A DNA stretch of 32,885 nucleotides from Magnetospirillum sp. Lineage in GTDB: Bacteria; Pseudomonadota; Alphaproteobacteria; Rhodospirillales; Magnetospirillaceae. The notes under the pieces were generated by a model. The model was given only the letters and a program-made list of their open reading frames with translations. It did not search any database and had not been told where the DNA came from. Below are positions 9,119-16,398 of this stretch, piece by piece. Position 1 is the first letter of the stretch. Every line of letters starts with the position of its first letter. The DNA lies in assembly GCA_016195125.1 (NCBI GenBank), contig JACQAD010000194.1, positions 1 through 32,885 of the forward strand. Reading direction: 5' to 3'. The position numbers and the translations under genes are program-made.

Positions 9119-9915
9119 AACTCGAACTCCTGCACTGCCATCCCGCCGAAGGCGCCCCCGCCGAGCGGCCGTCCCTGCTCTTCATTCACGGATCTTATTG
9201 CGGCGCCTGGGTCTGGGCCGAGCGGTTCATGCCCTTCTTCGCCCGTGCCGGCTTTGCCACCCATGCGGTGTCCCTGCGCGGCCATGGCGAGAGCGAGGGC
9301 GGCTTCAATTACGCCTCCCTCGGCGATTATGTCACCGACATCCACACCGCCATGGATCATATCGGCGGCGAGGTCATCCTGATCGGCCATTCCCTGGGGG
9401 GGTTGCTGGTTCAGCATTGTCTGGCCGACGACGACCGCATCAAGGGGGCCGTGCTGATGTCCAGCGTGCCGCCCTCGGGCCTGATGTCCTCGGCCCTGCA
9501 TCTTTCCATGTTCTCGCCGGAGGTCTGCCTGCAATTCGGGCTGCTGCAAAGCCTGGGGCCGACCATGATCAAGGGCGACGTCATCCGCCGCGCCTTCTTC
9601 TCCGATTCGACGCCGACGGAATCCGTGGCCCATCTGTTGCCTCGCCTGCAAAAGGAATCCCATCGCATCTGCGTCGAGTTGCTGAACCCGGCCAGGCCGC
9701 GCCTGCCCCTGGGGCGCCGGCGTCCGGCGGTGCTGGTTCTGGGCGGCGACCGCGACGTCCTGGTTCCCTCATCCGCCCTGATGGAGACGGCCACTTATTT
9801 CGGAGCCGATCTCTCCATTCTCACCGGCGCTCCCCATGGATTGATGCTCGACGATTGCTGGTGGGAGCCGACCGCCGAACGGACTCTGTCCTGGCTGTCC
9901 GGCAAGGGTTTTTGA
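9115..9915 (+). CDS. Alpha/beta hydrolase
   Basis: A 266-residue cytosolic alpha/beta-hydrolase. The oxyanion-hole region is LLFIHGSYCGAWVW, the nucleophile elbow IGHSLGG, and the distal His is likely in GAPHGLMLDD near the C-terminus; an Asp in GGDRDVLVP completes the triad. The GTG start at 9115 overlaps the preceding stop codon. Reading upstream to 8986 would duplicate coding of the preceding gene, so the GTG is preferred. Substrate not predictable; lipase-, esterase- and haloperoxidase-like members all share these motifs. Confidence 0.87.
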   Translation: MKLELLHCHPAEGAPAERPSLLFIHGSYCGAWVWAERFMPFFARAGFATHAVSLRGHGESEGGFNYASLGDYVTDIHTAMDHIGGEVILIGHSLGGLLVQHCLADDDRIKGAVLMSSVPPSGLMSSALHLSMFSPEVCLQFGLLQSLGPTMIKGDVIRRAFFSDSTPTESVAHLLPRLQKESHRICVELLNPARPRLPLGRRRPAVLVLGGDRDVLVPSSALMETATYFGADLSILTGAPHGLMLDDCWWEPTAERTLSWLSGKGF

Positions 9916-10198
9916 AGCATCTCCAAGTGCGTCCTGATTTCAGAGACCACTCTTCACCAGCAAAATAGCACCCGATAAAAAATACGGTGAATCTGGCATT
10001 TCGATCCCATAGATAAGTCCGAGAGATATTCTGTCATCCCGGCGCAATACTATGGGAAGCCGGCCGGATTTATAGAGCACTTGCCTCTGCGCGACTCTGC
10101 GCCATCCACCGCAACTTATTAATAACGCTTCCAATTCGGACCCGGTAGCGGTATGCTTAACGCTGGATTAATTTAGGCTTAGTGTATCCGAGTCCATC
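9916..10198. other. Intergenic region, no gene recognised
   Basis: This stretch between the alpha/beta hydrolase and the 10199 gene is AT-richer than its surroundings. A 64-codon minus-strand frame (9940-10134) has no recognisable features and is not called. AT-rich segments near 10155-10185 (ggattaatttagg) could hold a promoter for the 10199 gene, but no clear -35/-10 pair stands out. Confidence 0.4.
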
Positions 10199-10615
10199 AT
10201 GGCATTGAGCACCAAACAGGTCGGCGCAGCAGCAGCGACCGGAGTAGCGGCGGCAACAGCCCGCATCGGCTCCGGTGGGCGCAATGTTGCGTCCTCGACC
10301 CGGCCCGATGTGGAACGGACGGATTACGCCCATCAGGTTGGCCTCAATGAAGAGAATATGCTGCGCTTCCAGCAGGATGGGCAGCTTAATCCCGATGGTC
10401 GCCGCCAGCAGCGCGAAGACCGCGGCTTCACCCCCCTGCTGGCGCGGACCATGTTCGGCTTCGGTGCCGCCAGCCTGGATGAGAACAACGACAATTCCCA
10501 GGACACGCCGTTCCTCAACGAGGTCATGCGCGGTGTCGGCAGCTACGAGCAGAATATCCGCGTCACCTCGCCGTCGACGGTGAAGCCGGGCAGCGTCATG
10601 AACTATCTGTTCTGA
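10199..10615 (+). CDS. Hypothetical protein
   Basis: A 138-residue protein that I do not recognise. The N-terminus is Ala/Thr/Gly-rich (KQVGAAAATGVAAATARIG) and could be a disordered or weakly hydrophobic segment; it is not a convincing signal peptide. The middle is polar and charged (ENMLRFQQDGQLNPDGRRQQRED), and the end is SPSTVKPGSVMNYLF. Codon use matches the genome, and an AT-richer stretch precedes the start, which suggests a real, separately transcribed gene. The ribosome binding site is weak. It is followed 40 bases later by a secreted hydrolase-like gene on the same strand. Confidence 0.62.
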   Translation: MALSTKQVGAAAATGVAAATARIGSGGRNVASSTRPDVERTDYAHQVGLNEENMLRFQQDGQLNPDGRRQQREDRGFTPLLARTMFGFGAASLDENNDNSQDTPFLNEVMRGVGSYEQNIRVTSPSTVKPGSVMNYLF

Positions 10616-10655
10616 CGATAGGATGCCGACAGCTTGGTGTGGCAGGGTGGCGACC

Positions 10656-11357
10656 ATGAGTTTCCACCCTTTTTCATGCGTATTGGCCTTGCTCCTGGCC
10701 CTGCTGGCGCCCCTGCCCGGCGTCGCGGCCAGCGGCCTCGTCATCTATACAATCGCCGAGGACGCGCCCGCGGGGTTGCCGCCGCTTTTGCGGCTGTTCG
10801 AGGCCGATGGCTGGCGAATCGCCGTCAACCGCGTCGCGCCGGATTTCGTCCACGAGCACGAGTTGGGAGGAGCGCTGTTCCGCTTGACCCAACAGGCCCA
10901 TGCCGACGGGTATGACAAGGTCGTCCTCGCCGGACGCTCCTTCGGCGCCTGGATCTCGCTGATCGCCAATTCATCCTGGTCGACGCCGGTGGAGGGCGGC
11001 CGGGTCCATGCCTTGATCGCCCTGGATGCCAGCGTCAGCGCCGAAAACGCCAGGATCGGGCGGCGCTGGCATGATTACAAGTTCATGGACGTGATCAAGA
11101 CCCAAGACCCCACCCGCCTGGCCATCATCTTGTTCGACGACGATGCCGAGGCCGGGCAGATGCGTGAAGATGAAATCCGCAGCACCATCCGCCGCCCCGC
11201 CATCCCCCATCTGGTGGCCCGCGACGCATCCGCCCTGGCCGGGCCGGGGGGGCCGGACGGCGAAGACTTCGCCCGGCGCTGGGGCGAGTGCCTGCGGCGA
11301 TTGGTGGCCGACGCGCCACCCAGCCCGCCAAGCGGCTGGTGTCGGCCGTCTCCTTAG
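10656..11357 (+). CDS. Secreted alpha/beta-hydrolase-like protein
   Basis: A 233-residue protein starting with a signal peptide (MSFHPFSCVLALLLALLAPL...GVAASG). The mature part has an alpha/beta-hydrolase look: VIYTIAEDAPAG, a nucleophile-elbow-like VVLAGRSFGAWISL, and ALIALDASVSAEN. A clear acid and a final His are not obvious, so it may be a divergent or inactive member. The ATG at 10656 (preceded by AGGGTGG) is preferred over 10623 because it puts the signal peptide at the N-terminus. The C-terminus is Pro-rich. Confidence 0.68.
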   Translation: MSFHPFSCVLALLLALLAPLPGVAASGLVIYTIAEDAPAGLPPLLRLFEADGWRIAVNRVAPDFVHEHELGGALFRLTQQAHADGYDKVVLAGRSFGAWISLIANSSWSTPVEGGRVHALIALDASVSAENARIGRRWHDYKFMDVIKTQDPTRLAIILFDDDAEAGQMREDEIRSTIRRPAIPHLVARDASALAGPGGPDGEDFARRWGECLRRLVADAPPSPPSGWCRPSP

Positions 11358-11375
11358 CTTAGCGTCTTTGCACAG

Positions 11376-11864
11376 TCAGGATGGCGGAAAGCCGGCGATC
11401 TGCTGCGACAGGGCAAAAGCCTTCCGTTTGCGTTTCTCGGCTTCGGCCCGGGCCTCGCGGTGCTTGAGCACATAGGGCTTCATCCGCAAATCCGACTGGA
11501 TGATGTGGTCCACCAGCCATTCCCGCAGGAACTTCCCCAAACCGCGCACCATCTCGTCGCGTTTTACGCCTGTGGCCATGGTGTAGGCCTGGACGATTTC
11601 CACCAGCTGCTTCAAGACGTCCCGATGGGAGCGGCAATGGCAATCATGGTAGGGATAGCCCACCCGGCGCTGGATATCCTCCTCACGCTTGAAATGCTCT
11701 CCCGTATACTCGACCAGCCCCAGCAGCACCTGGGCGATCCGCTTGTGATCGATGCTGCCGCTGATGGCGGCCTCGAAGACGTTGATCATGTCCACCAGAT
11801 GCCGATGATCCGCGTCTATGACCGGATCGCCCACATTCATCGCATCGCGCCATGCCAGGGACAT
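11376..11864 (-). CDS. Bacteriohemerythrin
   Basis: Single-domain hemerythrin of 162 residues that binds O2 (or NO) at a non-heme di-iron site in a four-helix bundle. All ligands are visible: H20 (DADHRHL), H57 and E61 (EHFKREE), H76 and H80 (HCRSH), and H120 with D125 (VDHIIQSD). There is an extra C-terminal tail rich in Lys/Arg, and no signal peptide, so it is cytosolic. It lies 125 bases downstream of the nir operon on the same strand, beyond an inverted repeat. A role in oxygen or NO handling during the switch to denitrification is plausible but inferred from position. Confidence 0.93.
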   Translation of the reverse strand: MSLAWRDAMNVGDPVIDADHRHLVDMINVFEAAISGSIDHKRIAQVLLGLVEYTGEHFKREEDIQRRVGYPYHDCHCRSHRDVLKQLVEIVQAYTMATGVKRDEMVRGLGKFLREWLVDHIIQSDLRMKPYVLKHREARAEAEKRKRKAFALSQQIAGFPPS

Positions 11865-11925
11865 AAGCCCACCTCACCATCGCGCCCATCCGATTTAACG
11901 TTATTAGCGAGTGATGCGGGAAGCC

Positions 11926-11941
11926 ATACCCCTTAGGGTAT
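11926..11941. promoter_or_regulatory. Possible operator upstream of bacteriohemerythrin
   Basis: Inverted repeat ATACCC-CTTA-GGGTAT centred about 70 bases before the hemerythrin start. A further AGGGGTA at 11954-11960 makes a second, wider inverted pair with TACCCCT (11927-11933). It could bind a LuxR/NarL-type response regulator, whose half-sites resemble TACYYMT, but the half-site spacing is not the standard NarL arrangement. The repeat is seen directly; its role is a guess. Confidence 0.35.
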
Positions 11942-11988
11942 ACTTCGACCAATAGGGGTAATGCTTTCAGATAGGGCCTGCTCCCGCC

Positions 11989-13542
11989 CTAATGGCTGGT
12001 GCCGCCCGAATAGTGGATTTTATTGAAGACGTTATATTTGCCCACCGGCCGCTTCATGGGGAGCCGCGCCTTGATCTCGAAACTGGCGGCATCGAAGGCG
12101 ATCAGTTCGCCCTCGGCCTCCATCACCGAGATCAGCACGGTCTTGCCCCAGCGGTCGAACTCGGCATGGGCGGTGGTGCGCCCCTGTGCCGGCCGCAGGG
12201 TCTTGACGATCTCCATGGCGGTGAGGTCGATGATCTGGATGGCGTCCTTGTCCTTGCCCATGGACACGTCGATCCAGGCATAGGGGCTGGTCTCGTGCCC
12301 ACGCATGAAGAAGCCCGGCCCCAGGGTGGGAATGCGCTTGACCGTCTTCCAGGTACTCATGTCGATGATGCTGATCACCGCTTCCTTGAGGTGGGGCGTG
12401 GCCATGAAGTCGCGGCCATCCTTCCTGAAGATGATCCCCGAACCGAGATGGGGCATTCCCGGCAGGTCGATCTCGGCGACCTTGCGCTTGATGTCCAGAT
12501 CCACCACCAGGCCCTTCATGCCATCGCGCGAGGCACCCATGGCGCGCTCGTAGGTGGCGTCGAAGAAGAAGTCGTCCAGGTAATCGGGGATGGTGATGCG
12601 CAGGGCCTTGAAGCGGCCGTCCGGCCCGATGCCCTCCTCGTGGCCCTTTTCATAGGAATGGACGAAGCCGTTAAGAACCGGCCCGGCATCATCGGCGTAG
12701 GGGATCTCCCAAAGCTCGGTCAGATCCTTCAGTGCCACGATGAAACTGGCCCGAGGCGGCGCGGTATAGACCGCCGACACCCGCGAGCTGGCGCCCTTGT
12801 CGCCCACCACCGGAATGACCTGGATGGGCGACAGATCGCGGGCGTCCAGGGCCACCAGGGTATGGGGCAGCATGTTGCCGACCATCAGGAAGCGGCCATC
12901 GTGGGAGACCGCCACATTGCGGGTATTCACCCCGGCCCTGATCTCGGCGACGATCTGCAGGGTGTAGAGGTCGTATTTGGTGATCCAGCCATCGCGCGAT
13001 GCCAGATAGACGAAGCGGCCGTCGGGGGAATACTTGGCGCCGCCATGCAGGGCGAAGCGGCTTTGAAAGCGGGCCAGCGGCGTCAGGGAATCACCGTCAA
13101 GGATGGTGACATGGTGATCGCCGGTCTCCACCACGGTAAACAGGTTGAGCGGATCGGCCTCCCATTGCGGCTTGGCCGGCAGGCTGGCGGGATCGACGTT
13201 GACGATGCGCGACGCCTTGATCTCCTCCATGCCCCAGCGCGGCACCGCCGCCAGCGGCGTGAAGACGTATTCGGCCAAAGCCTTGATTTGCTCGGGCGAC
13301 AGCTTCTGCCCATGAGCCGGCATCTGGGTGGCGACCCGGCCCTCGGCGATGACCTTTTCCGCCTCGGCCTTCTTCAGGCGGCCGAGATTTTCCGGCAGCA
13401 GGGCCGGGCCGATGGCGCCCAGCCGGTCACCGCCATGGCAGGCGGCACAATGCTCGGCATACAGACGCGGCGCGTCCTCGGAAGCGGCCAGGGCGGGACA
13501 AGCAAGCGCCAGCAGCGCCAATGCCATCAACGAGGCCTTCAT
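11989..13542 (-). CDS. nirN: NirN, cytochrome c / heme d1 dehydrogenase
   Basis: A 517-residue periplasmic protein with a signal peptide (about residues 1-20), a class I cytochrome c domain with CAACH at 32-36, and a C-terminal eight-bladed cytochrome d1-type propeller. NirN catalyses the last step of heme d1 synthesis, oxidation of dihydro-heme d1, and helps pass the cofactor to NirS. It is told apart from NirS by its lower similarity in the propeller, its operon position after nirJ, and the absence of the paired NirS active-site motifs HDGGWD and PHPGRG; His and Met residues in HGGAKYSPDGRFVYLASRDG mark the axial-ligand region. The start overlaps the nirJ stop codon (ATGA). Confidence 0.92.
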   Translation of the reverse strand: MKASLMALALLALACPALAASEDAPRLYAEHCAACHGGDRLGAIGPALLPENLGRLKKAEAEKVIAEGRVATQMPAHGQKLSPEQIKALAEYVFTPLAAVPRWGMEEIKASRIVNVDPASLPAKPQWEADPLNLFTVVETGDHHVTILDGDSLTPLARFQSRFALHGGAKYSPDGRFVYLASRDGWITKYDLYTLQIVAEIRAGVNTRNVAVSHDGRFLMVGNMLPHTLVALDARDLSPIQVIPVVGDKGASSRVSAVYTAPPRASFIVALKDLTELWEIPYADDAGPVLNGFVHSYEKGHEEGIGPDGRFKALRITIPDYLDDFFFDATYERAMGASRDGMKGLVVDLDIKRKVAEIDLPGMPHLGSGIIFRKDGRDFMATPHLKEAVISIIDMSTWKTVKRIPTLGPGFFMRGHETSPYAWIDVSMGKDKDAIQIIDLTAMEIVKTLRPAQGRTTAHAEFDRWGKTVLISVMEAEGELIAFDAASFEIKARLPMKRPVGKYNVFNKIHYSGGTSH

Positions 13543-14636
13543 GTCCGTCCGATCTCCTCGTCGCTCAGGTAACAGCCGGGATCCTCGGCCCAGGCATTGC
13601 CGGTGACCCGTTCGGCCCGCACACGCGTATTGCCGTTACAGATGGCCAGATGGGCGCAGGCGGCGCAGCGTCCCTCCACCGGCCGGGGCCGCGTCTTCAG
13701 ACCCGCCATCAGCGCATCCGAGGTATCGGGCCAGATGGCGGAGAACGGGCGGTTACGCACATTGCCCAGCTTATGGTGCCACCACATGGTATCGGGGTGG
13801 ACCTCGCCCAGATTGTCGATATTGGCGACGTTGATGCCCGAGGCGTTGCCACCCCATTGCCCCAGCTTGGCCTTGATGTGATCGGCCTTGGCCGGGTGGT
13901 GGCGCTGGACCCAGCCCAGGAAATAGGGGCCGTCGGCATCGTTGTTGCCGGTGACGAATTCACGCTCGCGCCCGGCCTCGGCATGGCTCCAGGCGATGTC
14001 GAACAGACTGTCCATGGCATTGCGGGTGATCTGGATTGTGGCATCGTCGAGGCGGTTCTTGTTGCCGCGCCCGGCATAGTTCAGATGCGAGAAGTAGAAC
14101 TTGGCCACCCCCTCGCTTTCCATCAGTTCCACCACCTGAGGCATCTCGGCGGCATTGTCCATGGTCATGGTGAAGCGCAGGCCGACCTTGACGTCCCGCT
14201 TGACGCAATGACGGATGCCCGAGATGGATTCGGCGAAGGCGCCCTGACGCGCCCGGAAGCGGTCATGGGTGGGGCCGATGCCGTCGATGCTGATGCCCAC
14301 GTAATCAAAGCCGATCTCGGCGATCCGGTCGGCGATGGCGGCATCGATCAGGGTGCCGTTGGACGACAGCGCCGTATAGAACCCCATCTCCTTGGCGCGG
14401 ATGGCGATGTCGAAAATATCGGGACGCAGCAGCGGCTCGCCGCCCGACAGGATCAGCACCGGCACCCGGAACGCCTTGAGATCCTTCATGACCTCGAACA
14501 CTTCGGGCGTCGACAATTCGCCGGCAAAATCCTTGTCGGCAGAAATGGAATAGCAATGCTTGCTGGTGAGGTTGCAGCACCAGATGCCCCCGTTGCAGGC
14601 CGCCCAGCGTCGCGGCGACCCGCGCCACCAGGGCAT
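13539..14636 (-). CDS. nirJ: NirJ, radical SAM heme d1 synthase (5' end apparently damaged)
   Basis: NirJ removes the propionate side chains and installs the oxo groups of heme d1. From about 14600 downward the protein matches NirJ: ISADKDFAGELSTPEVFEVM, LILSGGEPLLRPDIF, GISIDGIGPTHDRFRA, and a C-terminal Cys-rich SPASM-like region (GRCAACAHLAICNGNTR). The start is abnormal. The only in-frame ATG (14636) lies inside nirH, and residues 1-15 are nirH read in the wrong frame. The usual ~25-30 residue N-terminus and the WNLxRRC lead-in are missing. The 4Fe-4S motif expected as CNLTCKHC reads CNLTSKHC (C21, S25, C28). As read, the cluster should not form normally. Either the gene is broken or this spot is mis-assembled. 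Confidence 0.8.
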   Translation of the reverse strand: MPWWRGSPRRWAACNGGIWCCNLTSKHCYSISADKDFAGELSTPEVFEVMKDLKAFRVPVLILSGGEPLLRPDIFDIAIRAKEMGFYTALSSNGTLIDAAIADRIAEIGFDYVGISIDGIGPTHDRFRARQGAFAESISGIRHCVKRDVKVGLRFTMTMDNAAEMPQVVELMESEGVAKFYFSHLNYAGRGNKNRLDDATIQITRNAMDSLFDIAWSHAEAGREREFVTGNNDADGPYFLGWVQRHHPAKADHIKAKLGQWGGNASGINVANIDNLGEVHPDTMWWHHKLGNVRNRPFSAIWPDTSDALMAGLKTRPRPVEGRCAACAHLAICNGNTRVRAERVTGNAWAEDPGCYLSDEEIGRT

Positions 14637-15012
14637 CGGCGCCGTCGCGATCCTTGGCGTGGATCATGGCGAACAGGCTATAGGGCCAATCGGGCAGATG
14701 GCGCGGCCGGTGATAGCAATGGCTGACGAAATCCAGCTCCCCCACCCGCCGGCCGGCCTCGGAGATATCCTCGTCCGCCACATCCCAGACGGTCATGCCG
14801 TTGAAGCGATAGCCCAGGGCGTAATGGTTGGGCACCACCCCGATGCGGCGGATGGCGCCCAGGGCCAGCAAGCGCTCCATGCGGGTCATGACCTCGTCGC
14901 CGGAGATGCCCACCTGCTTGCCGACCTCGTGATAGGGCCGGTCCACCAGGGGCAGGCCTTCCTGGGTGGCAACGACGATGGCGCGGTCGATACTGTCCAA
15001 TGGGGAGGTCAT
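14305..15012 (-). CDS. nirH: NirH, siroheme decarboxylase subunit (C-terminus lost to run-on)
   Basis: AsnC/Lrp-like subunit of siroheme decarboxylase, acting in heme d1 synthesis. Residues 1 to about 134 are normal: the helix-turn-helix-like N-terminus (SIDRAIVVATQEGLPLVDRPY), IRRIGVVPNHYALGYRFNGMTVWDV, and the HYHRPRHLPDWPY-type motif (CYHRPRHLPDWPYSLFAMIH). From about 14610 the family's conserved ending (VLxSTRxxKxTG in its paralogue NirL) is absent, and the frame runs on about 100 residues antisensically meaningless through nirJ to 14305. The break coincides with the nirJ 5' defect. The start overlaps the nirG stop (ATGA). Confidence 0.78.
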   Translation of the reverse strand: MTSPLDSIDRAIVVATQEGLPLVDRPYHEVGKQVGISGDEVMTRMERLLALGAIRRIGVVPNHYALGYRFNGMTVWDVADEDISEAGRRVGELDFVSHCYHRPRHLPDWPYSLFAMIHAKDRDGADALVARVAATLGGLQRGHLVLQPHQQALLFHFCRQGFCRRIVDARSVRGHEGSQGVPGAGADPVGRRAAAASRYFRHRHPRQGDGVLYGAVVQRHPDRCRHRRPDRRDRL

Positions 15013-15452
15013 GCTTCGAACCTCAGACCCACATAGAATTCCTCGATCTTGGGCATGTCGTGGGTCGGAAGACCAGTCCGGGCCTCGATCTCGGCCAGCA
15101 CCTCGCCGATGCGTTCGGGACTCTCGGTCGCCAGCACGAACCACATGTTGAGCGCGTGCTCGCGGGCGTAATTATGGGCCACTTCGGGGAAGGAATTGAC
15201 GATCTCGGCCACCTCGTCGAAGCGGTCCTCGGGCACCTTCATCGCGGTCAGCGTCAGGCCGCCGCCCATCTTCTCCGCATGCCACAGGGGGCCGAACCGC
15301 GTAAGGATGCCGTCCTCGCGCAGGCGCTTGATGCGGGCCAGCAATTGGGTGCCGGTCAGCCCCAGGGGCTCGGCGATGGCGGCGAAGGGCTGGTCACAGA
15401 TGGGAAAGCCGCCCTGAAGGGTATTGATGATGGCGCGGTCGATATCATCCAT
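15009..15452 (-). CDS. nirG: NirG, siroheme decarboxylase subunit
   Basis: A 147-residue AsnC/Lrp-like protein of the NirDLGH siroheme decarboxylase, which converts siroheme to didecarboxysiroheme. Features are the N-terminal winged-helix-like part (DDIDRAIINTLQGGFPICDQPF), GILTRFGPLWHAEKMGGGLTLTAMKVPEDRF, and EVAHNYAREHALNMWFVLATE, the conserved HNYxRxHxxNxWFV motif of the NirD/NirG type. The ATG at 15452 begins the homologous region; the frame is open further upstream only because it overlaps nirL. It is 4 bases from the nirL stop. Assignment to NirG rather than NirD rests on gene order and the LTLTAMKVPE variant. Confidence 0.88.
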   Translation of the reverse strand: MDDIDRAIINTLQGGFPICDQPFAAIAEPLGLTGTQLLARIKRLREDGILTRFGPLWHAEKMGGGLTLTAMKVPEDRFDEVAEIVNSFPEVAHNYAREHALNMWFVLATESPERIGEVLAEIEARTGLPTHDMPKIEEFYVGLRFEA

Positions 15453-15456
15453 TCCC

Positions 15457-15957
15457 CTACTCCGCCGCCAACTTGGCCGGCCGTCCATAGCGGGCGCCGG
15501 TCTGCTTGAACCGCCTGGTGGAAAACAGCACCGCATGGGCATAGGAACCGAGCCCCAGGCGCTGGACCAGGCCGGCGATCAAGGCTTCGACGCTTTCCCG
15601 GTCGCGGCCGTGGATCATGCAGAACAGATTATAGGGCCAGTCGGGCAGGCGCCGGGGACGGCGATAGCACAGGGTCACCTCGGGCGAGTCGCCCAGGCGG
15701 CGCCCCAGGTCGGAGACCATCTCGTCGGGAATGTCCCACACCGACATGGCATTGGCGCGAAAGCCCAATTCGTGATGGCGCACGATGATGCCGAAACGGC
15801 GGATGATGCCGGAATCGCGCATGGCGGCGATCCGGCCGATGACCTCGTCCTCGCCCAGGCCGATCCCGGCGCCCAAGGCCCGGTAGGGATGGGAAACCAG
15901 GGGCAGTCCATCGGCCAGGGCGGCGATCAGGGCCAGGTCGAGATCACTCAGCTCCAT
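15457..15957 (-). CDS. nirL: NirL, siroheme decarboxylase subunit
   Basis: A 166-residue AsnC/Lrp-like protein of the NirL/NirH type, acting in heme d1 synthesis. Motifs are SDLDLALIAALADGLPLV at the N-terminus, IIRRFGIIVRHHELGFRANAMSVWDIPDE, and CYRRPRRLPDWPYNLFCMIHGRDR. It ends with the conserved AHAVLFSTRRFKQTGARY, which is exactly what the NirH paralogue lacks. The start at 15957 lies 10 bases inside the end of nirD, so translation is coupled. NirL pairs with NirD in the siroheme decarboxylase complex of Pseudomonas and Paracoccus. Confidence 0.9.
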   Translation of the reverse strand: MELSDLDLALIAALADGLPLVSHPYRALGAGIGLGEDEVIGRIAAMRDSGIIRRFGIIVRHHELGFRANAMSVWDIPDEMVSDLGRRLGDSPEVTLCYRRPRRLPDWPYNLFCMIHGRDRESVEALIAGLVQRLGLGSYAHAVLFSTRRFKQTGARYGRPAKLAAE

Positions 15958-16397
15958 TTCAGATCGAACCCCAGATCGATGTGAAAATGCTCGAGCAGCG
16001 GCAGGTCGAGAACCGCCAGGCCGGTCCGGGACTCGATGTCGCCCAGGACGTCCTTGACCCGTTCGGCCGAGGCCGCCGTCACCACGAACCACAGGTTCAG
16101 ACGGTGCTGGCGCTGATAATTGTGGTTGACCTCGCCATAGGCGCTGACCAGTTCCGCCACCCGGTCCAGATCGGCCTCGGGCACCGCCATGGCCGCCAGC
16201 GTGCTGCCGCCGACGGTGTGGGGCCTGAACACCGCGCCGATCCGGCTGATGGTGCCGCCCCGGGCCAGCCGCGCCAGCCGCTCCATGACCTCATCCTCGT
16301 CCACGCCCAAGCGCTCGGCCAACGCCGCGTAGGGGCGGGCGCTCAGGGGAAAGTCCTGCTGGAACTCGTTGAGGAGGCGCCGGTCGATTCCGTCCAT
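15948..16397 (-). CDS. nirD: NirD, siroheme decarboxylase subunit
   Basis: A 149-residue AsnC/Lrp-like subunit of siroheme decarboxylase. It has the N-terminal GIDRRLLNEFQQDFPLSARPY, ISRIGAVFRPHTVGGSTLAAMAVPE and the motif VNHNYQRQHRLNLWFVV, which carries the His/Tyr residues proposed for catalysis in this family. In some bacteria nirD and nirL are fused; here they are separate, overlapping genes. It starts one base after the nirF stop. Its place immediately after nirF supports the NirD name. Confidence 0.9.
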   Translation of the reverse strand: MDGIDRRLLNEFQQDFPLSARPYAALAERLGVDEDEVMERLARLARGGTISRIGAVFRPHTVGGSTLAAMAVPEADLDRVAELVSAYGEVNHNYQRQHRLNLWFVVTAASAERVKDVLGDIESRTGLAVLDLPLLEHFHIDLGFDLKWS

Positions 16398-16398
16398 G

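Noticed and set aside
11926-11960. Calling the repeat a NarL binding site
   Set aside because: The half-sites resemble TACYYMT, but the 7-2-7 spacing is not met, so only a generic operator is proposed.
11992-13572. A 526-codon plus-strand frame opposite nirN
   Set aside because: Rich in His, Gln, Gly and Asp in the manner of antisense GC-rich sequence; nirN on the other strand has a signal peptide, heme motif and operon context.
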